Positions 61,111 to 64,000 of a stretch of 64,000 nt of DNA are shown in pieces. The DNA lies in assembly GCF_034932065.1 (NCBI RefSeq), contig NZ_JAYGHP010000017.1, positions 1 through 64,000 of the forward strand. The letters are read 5' to 3'. This DNA is from Crocosphaera sp. UHCC 0190. Lineage in GTDB: Bacteria; Cyanobacteriota; Cyanobacteriia; Cyanobacteriales; Microcystaceae. The position numbers and the translations under genes were made by a program. Each line of letters opens with the position of its first letter. Position 1 is the first letter of the stretch. The notes below the pieces were generated by a model that saw nothing but the letters and a program-made list of their open reading frames with translations, made no database searches and had not been told where the DNA came from.

Positions 61111-61914
61111 ATGACAAAGATAGCTTATTTTGACTGTGCAACGGGAATCGCTGGGGATATGTGTTTAGGCGCATTGGTTGATAGTGGTGTTCCTTTAGAA
61201 TACTTGATTGAGCAACTCAAAGGGTTAAAAATTGACCAAGAATATGAGTTAAGTCAAGAAAAAGTTCACCGTCAAGGACAGATGGCCACCAAGGTTCATG
61301 TTAATTTATTGTTAGATCAAACACCAGCCAGGGAATCCCAGGAAACCCACCATCACCATCATAGTCATCATCCCTCTGCTCGTCATTTACCAGAAATTGA
61401 ACTGATGATTCAACAGGCAAATTTACCGCCACGGGTGACAGAATGGAGTCGGGATATTTTTCGTCAGTTAGCCATAGCAGAAGGGGCTGTACACGGCGTT
61501 GAACCCCAAAATGTTCATTTTCATGAAGTGGGGGCAACCGATGCCCTTGTAGACATTATAGGGACGTGCTTAGGGTTAGATTGGTTAGGGGTTGAGGTGT
61601 TATACTGTTCGGCGATGCCGACGGGTGGGGGGACAGTTTGGGCGGCCCATGGTCGTTTACCTGTTCCGGTTCCCGCCGTGTTAAAGTTATGGGAATCCCG
61701 TCAAGTTCCGATTTATAGTAATAATATTGACCAAGAATTAGTGACACCAACTGGGGCAGCTATTGCGGTTACTTTGGTGAAAAGTTTTGGGGAACCACCG
61801 CAGATGAAACTGGAAAAGGTGGGTTTAGGGGCGGGTTCAAAAGAGTTACCTATTCCTAATATTTTGCGTTTGTGGATTGGGGAAAGTAGTTCAGAAAAAA
61901 AAACAGTAATCTAG
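61111..61914 (+). CDS. larC: LarC, N-terminal part before the frameshift
   Basis: A 267-residue frame encoding the N-terminal half of LarC, the nickel insertase that finishes the nickel-pincer cofactor of lactate racemase-like enzymes. It begins [26 protein letters not shown] and contains [17 protein letters not shown] and [11 protein letters not shown] His-rich stretch, THHHHHSHH (near 90), is usual in the family. The frame ends at TAG 61912 after a nine-A run (61895-61903). A -1 slip there at codons AAA AAA would read on into the next ORF. In Lactobacillus plantarum larC1/larC2 are also joined by frameshifting. Confidence 0.85.
   Translation: MTKIAYFDCATGIAGDMCLGALVDSGVPLEYLIEQLKGLKIDQEYELSQEKVHRQGQMATKVHVNLLLDQTPARESQETHHHHHSHHPSARHLPEIELMIQQANLPPRVTEWSRDIFRQLAIAEGAVHGVEPQNVHFHEVGATDALVDIIGTCLGLDWLGVEVLYCSAMPTGGGTVWAAHGRLPVPVPAVLKLWESRQVPIYSNNIDQELVTPTGAAIAVTLVKSFGEPPQMKLEKVGLGAGSKELPIPNILRLWIGESSSEKKTVI
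61895..61903 (+). promoter_or_regulatory. Nine-A slippery run joining the two larC frames
   Basis: Frame-zero reading is GAA AAA AAA ACA, which contains the A AAA AAA slippery heptamer, then ends at TAG 61912. A -1 slip gives AAC AGT AAT and continues open through 62369. The join yields about 419 residues, the usual LarC length. Ribosomal slippage, transcriptional slippage or an indel are all possible. Confidence 0.6.
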
Positions 61915-61925
61915 ATATAGTTGCT

Positions 61926-62369
61926 GTGTTAGAGACTCAAATTGATGATTTAAGCCCGCAAGTTATTGGCTATGTTTTTGATACTTTATTGAAGGCGGGG
62001 GCCTTAGATGTATTTACCCAGTCGGTTAATATGAAAAAGTCTCGCCCTGGTATTTTATTAACTGTCATTTGTCCCTTAGATAAAGTTTCGTCGTGTGAGG
62101 AAATTATTTTTAAGGAAACCACAACATTAGGCATTCGTCAATTAATTCAAAAACGGTCTATTTTAGAGCGAGAAATTAAGATCGTTGAGATAAAATATGG
62201 TCAAGTAAGGGTTAAGATAGCGAGTCAAGGAAAGGGGGAAGAAAAAACAATTATTAATGTACAACCTGAATATGAAGATTGTGCTGCCTTAGCGAAAAAG
62301 TTTAATCAACCATTACGAAGCATTCAACAAATGGCATTGGAGGCTTTTTCTCCCAATATTTTAGGATAA
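61926..62369 (+). CDS. larC: LarC, C-terminal part after the frameshift
   Basis: A 147-residue frame if counted from GTG 61926, but the frame is open from 61890 and joins the upstream part by a -1 shift. It carries the LarC C-terminal block VAVLETQIDDLSPQVIGYVF and LDVFTQSVNMKKSRPGILLTVIC, with MKKSRPG the strongest signature. Independent translation is possible but no ribosome site is seen. Whether a functional full-length LarC is made depends on frameshifting. No larB, larE or larA is in the window. Confidence 0.85.
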   Translation: MLETQIDDLSPQVIGYVFDTLLKAGALDVFTQSVNMKKSRPGILLTVICPLDKVSSCEEIIFKETTTLGIRQLIQKRSILEREIKIVEIKYGQVRVKIASQGKGEEKTIINVQPEYEDCAALAKKFNQPLRSIQQMALEAFSPNILG

Positions 62370-62414
62370 AAGCATTACAATTAATTATGATAAAACATCA
62401 CACGGTTTTTTTTT

Positions 62415-62426
62415 GCAATGCCCACC
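62415..62426. repeat. Half copy of the GGTGGGCATTGCCCACC hairpin
   Basis: GCAATGCCCACC matches one arm and loop of the hairpins at 35352 and 52001. It lies 46 bp after the larC stop and may be a decayed copy. Confidence 0.35.
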
Positions 62427-62472
62427 ATAAGGTTTTTATCCAATTAATTATGCCCCTACTTAGCTAATAATC

Positions 62473-63402
62473 ATGTCATTAATTAAAGCTTATGTAAAAT
62501 GGATTATTGTCGGATTTACTTTGTTTTTTATTATAATAACCTTTAAAAAGCATTGGCAATCTGTGACAGAAATCAGCTTAAATTATCAAGGATGGTTATT
62601 TTTATTCTTGGCCTTAATAATTACTTTGATTGCTCATATTTGGTCAGCATGGGTTTGGTTATGGATACTCAAATTATTTAAACAATCTTTTAGTAATCAA
62701 TGGGGTTTAAAGGTTTATTTGATTACCAACATTTATAAATATTTGCCTGGTAATGTGGGGCATTTTTATGGGCGTATTTCTGCAATTTCTCAACAAGGAG
62801 GTTCTGTCACTGTTGCCAGTTTAAGTGTTTTGCTAGAACCTTTATTAATGGCTGCTGCTGCTTTATTAATTGCTTTATCTAGTCATTCTCTTGGGTTAAT
62901 TAAGACTACCAATAATCTAGGAATTTTATGGTTACAAGGATTGGCTTTAATTAGTGTTCTCATTGGTATTCATCCCTTAATTCTTAATCGAGTTATTGGT
63001 TTTTTCCAAAAATTGAATTCAAAGAAAAATCTCAAAAACTCATCTGTTTATTTAGATCGTTATCCTGGCAATATTTTATTAGGAGAGTTAGGATTTGTCT
63101 TGTTAAGAGGATTAGGGTTTATTCTGGTTTTTATGGCATTTATGCCCGTCACTATGTCACAAATCCCTATTTTACTTAGTGCCTTTAGTTTTGCTTGGTT
63201 ACTAGGTTTAATTATTCCTGGTGCGCCTGGAGGAATGGGGGTGTTTGAAGCAACAATTATCGCCTTATTTCAATCATCAAATTTGCCAATTAGTATTGTT
63301 TTAAGTGCTATTGCTATTTTTAGAATTATTAGTATTTTAGCTGAATTAATTGGGGCAGGTTTAGGATATTTATTCGGTAATTTATCTAGTAGACATTATT
63401 GA
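62473..63402 (+). CDS. Flippase-like (UPF0104, LPG-synthase TM) membrane protein
   Basis: A 309-residue protein with eight or nine membrane helices. It resembles the membrane part of lysylphosphatidylglycerol synthase and AglD-type proteins: the N-terminal IWSAWVWLWILKLF, YKYLPGNVGHFYGRISAI and the family block WLLGLIIPGAPGGMGVFEATIIA. No aminoacyltransferase domain is attached. It may translocate or transfer a lipid-linked intermediate; substrate unknown. Its end overlaps the convergent MNT gene by 17 bp. Confidence 0.8.
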   Translation: MSLIKAYVKWIIVGFTLFFIIITFKKHWQSVTEISLNYQGWLFLFLALIITLIAHIWSAWVWLWILKLFKQSFSNQWGLKVYLITNIYKYLPGNVGHFYGRISAISQQGGSVTVASLSVLLEPLLMAAAALLIALSSHSLGLIKTTNNLGILWLQGLALISVLIGIHPLILNRVIGFFQKLNSKKNLKNSSVYLDRYPGNILLGELGFVLLRGLGFILVFMAFMPVTMSQIPILLSAFSFAWLLGLIIPGAPGGMGVFEATIIALFQSSNLPISIVLSAIAIFRIISILAELIGAGLGYLFGNLSSRHY

Positions 63403-63685
63403 ATGTTAAATTAACTATCCCAGAACTTCTGAGAAAATGAAGGCTTTTTTCCGTAACTACATCAACTTTACACCCTAATAAATCCTCTAAATCTACTAAT
63501 AAACCCCCTGGAAACCAAGGAGAAGTTTTAGACAAATCATAATCAATTAAAAAATCAATGTCACTATTTTCTGTTTCTTCCCCTCTGGCAACCGAACCAA
63601 ACACCCTAACATTAAATGCCCCATGTTTTGCAGCCAAAGCTAATATAGCTTCTCGTTTTTCTTGTAATCTTTCCTTAAGTTTCAT
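63386..63685 (-). CDS. Orphan MNT-type minimal nucleotidyltransferase
   Basis: A 99-residue protein of the minimal nucleotidyltransferase (MntA) group. VFGSVARGEETENSDIDFLID holds the G-S-x(n)-D-x-D active site (near 30-47), and VDVVTEKSLH the third acidic residue. MntA adenylylates a HEPN toxin (usually the next gene). Here no HEPN gene follows: the flippase gene converges on it and overlaps by 17 bp. The C-terminus (FLRSSGIVNLTFNNVY) departs from the family's usual RDxVLxEA-type tail, so it looks truncated or repaired. It could be inactive. Confidence 0.75.
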   Translation of the reverse strand: MKLKERLQEKREAILALAAKHGAFNVRVFGSVARGEETENSDIDFLIDYDLSKTSPWFPGGLLVDLEDLLGCKVDVVTEKSLHFLRSSGIVNLTFNNVY

Positions 63686-63882
63686 TGTTCTATTTCCTCC
63701 AAAAGTAACTTAATTTGAGATTTTAAAATTTGTATTAATCTATTTTTTTTATACTACATTTTGAAATGCGGAATGTGGGTTGTAAACTAATTTAAAAAAT
63801 AGTTTAAATTTTCCTTAAATTTCTTGTCCATTTGAAAAAATAGAGGTAAGACAGAAGTAAAATATAGAAAAGAGGCAAAACA

Positions 63883-63978
63883 ATGATAACCCTATTAATT
63901 GTATGCACCATCACTTTAATTAGTTTAACCCTTGTTTTTGAAGCCATTTTTTACAACGAAGAACATCAATCTATGTAA
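63883..63978 (+). CDS. 31-residue single-helix membrane peptide
   Basis: A small ORF, MITLLIVCTITLISLTLVFE then AIFYNEEHQSM, with one membrane helix and a charged C-terminus. AGAGG lies about 8 bp upstream. Size and layout recall small subunits of photosynthetic complexes, but no known one (PetL, PetM, PetN, PsbM, PsbT) matches. Function unknown; it may be a genuine short gene because start, ribosome site and helix all agree. The gap before it (63686-63882) is AT-rich without a clear promoter. Confidence 0.5.
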   Translation: MITLLIVCTITLISLTLVFEAIFYNEEHQSM

Positions 63979-64000
63979 CGGGAGAAAAAGTAGGGGCATA

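Noticed and set aside
1-64000. tRNA, rRNA, tmRNA, RNase P RNA, riboswitches and CRISPR arrays
   Set aside because: Intergenic gaps were read on both strands; no cloverleaf, conserved RNA core or spacer-repeat pattern was recognised. A covariance-model search would be decisive.

Overview
The window looks like the chromosome of a unicellular cyanobacterium, probably of the Crocosphaera/Cyanothece type. The genus is inferred, not proven. The sequence is AT-rich and carries roughly thirty copies (by eye) of the cyanobacterial HIP1 octamer GCGATCGC. Gene content agrees: CcsA for cytochrome c maturation, a thylakoid/plasma-membrane type Rieske protein, acyl-ACP synthetase Aas, LL-diaminopimelate aminotransferase, a PyrF-PyrE fusion in the cyanobacterial order, two PEP-CTERM proteins and several families known mainly from cyanobacteria (TIGR04376, TIGR02652, YlqD). 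No rRNA, tRNA, CRISPR array, prophage or complete insertion sequence was recognised.

Layout. 0-8 kb: a partial gene end, an HpnB-like glycosyltransferase, a FetB-like permease, a redoxin, a TPR protein with a retropepsin-like protease, a secreted HExxH protein, an MBL-fold hydrolase and a phasin/FKBP pair. 8-13 kb: a JAMM peptidase and a MoeB-rhodanese protein separated by a PEP-CTERM protein and a GPH-type sugar transporter. 13-20 kb: GH57 glycosidase, orphan DUF104 antitoxin, an unrecognised 431-residue protein, MnmG and a complete HicAB pair. 20-26 kb: a minus-strand membrane operon of two GT39-like glycosyltransferases, a CPBP protease and an anchored helical protein. 26-36 kb: a tandem histidine phosphatase, an EF-hand PEP-CTERM protein, a class A PBP, a bestrophin, PyrF-PyrE, an SH3 protein and CcsA. 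36-46 kb: glycogen phosphorylase, SixA, Rieske protein, PAPS reductase, Uma2 nuclease, a LuxR-type regulator and small accessory proteins. 46-56 kb: a BRCT coiled-coil protein built on a 138-bp repeat, gamma carbonic anhydrase-like protein, MarC, DapL, an M41-like membrane peptidase, an ABC exporter and a second LuxR-type regulator. 56-64 kb: the minus-strand run RfbC, PEP-mutase-like enzyme, OmpR regulator, Aas and YlqD; then a YrdC-like protein divergent from larC, which is split by a frameshift at a nine-A run; then a flippase-like protein, an orphan MNT nucleotidyltransferase and a 31-residue membrane peptide.

Most genes are housekeeping. Carbohydrate storage and wall metabolism recur (GlgP, GH57, GPH transporter, PBP1A, RfbC, GT39 pair), as do sulfur and cofactor chemistry (MoeB-rhodanese, JAMM, CysH, LarC). 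Toxin-antitoxin-like parts are mostly relics: only HicAB is complete.

The most notable signals are the larC frameshift on a canonical slippery run, the alternating 138-bp repeat in the BRCT protein, and a rich set of short dispersed elements. The last includes a four-copy modular multi-hairpin repeat whose stems covary, a three-copy palindrome family placed just past stop codons, and two MITE-like elements.
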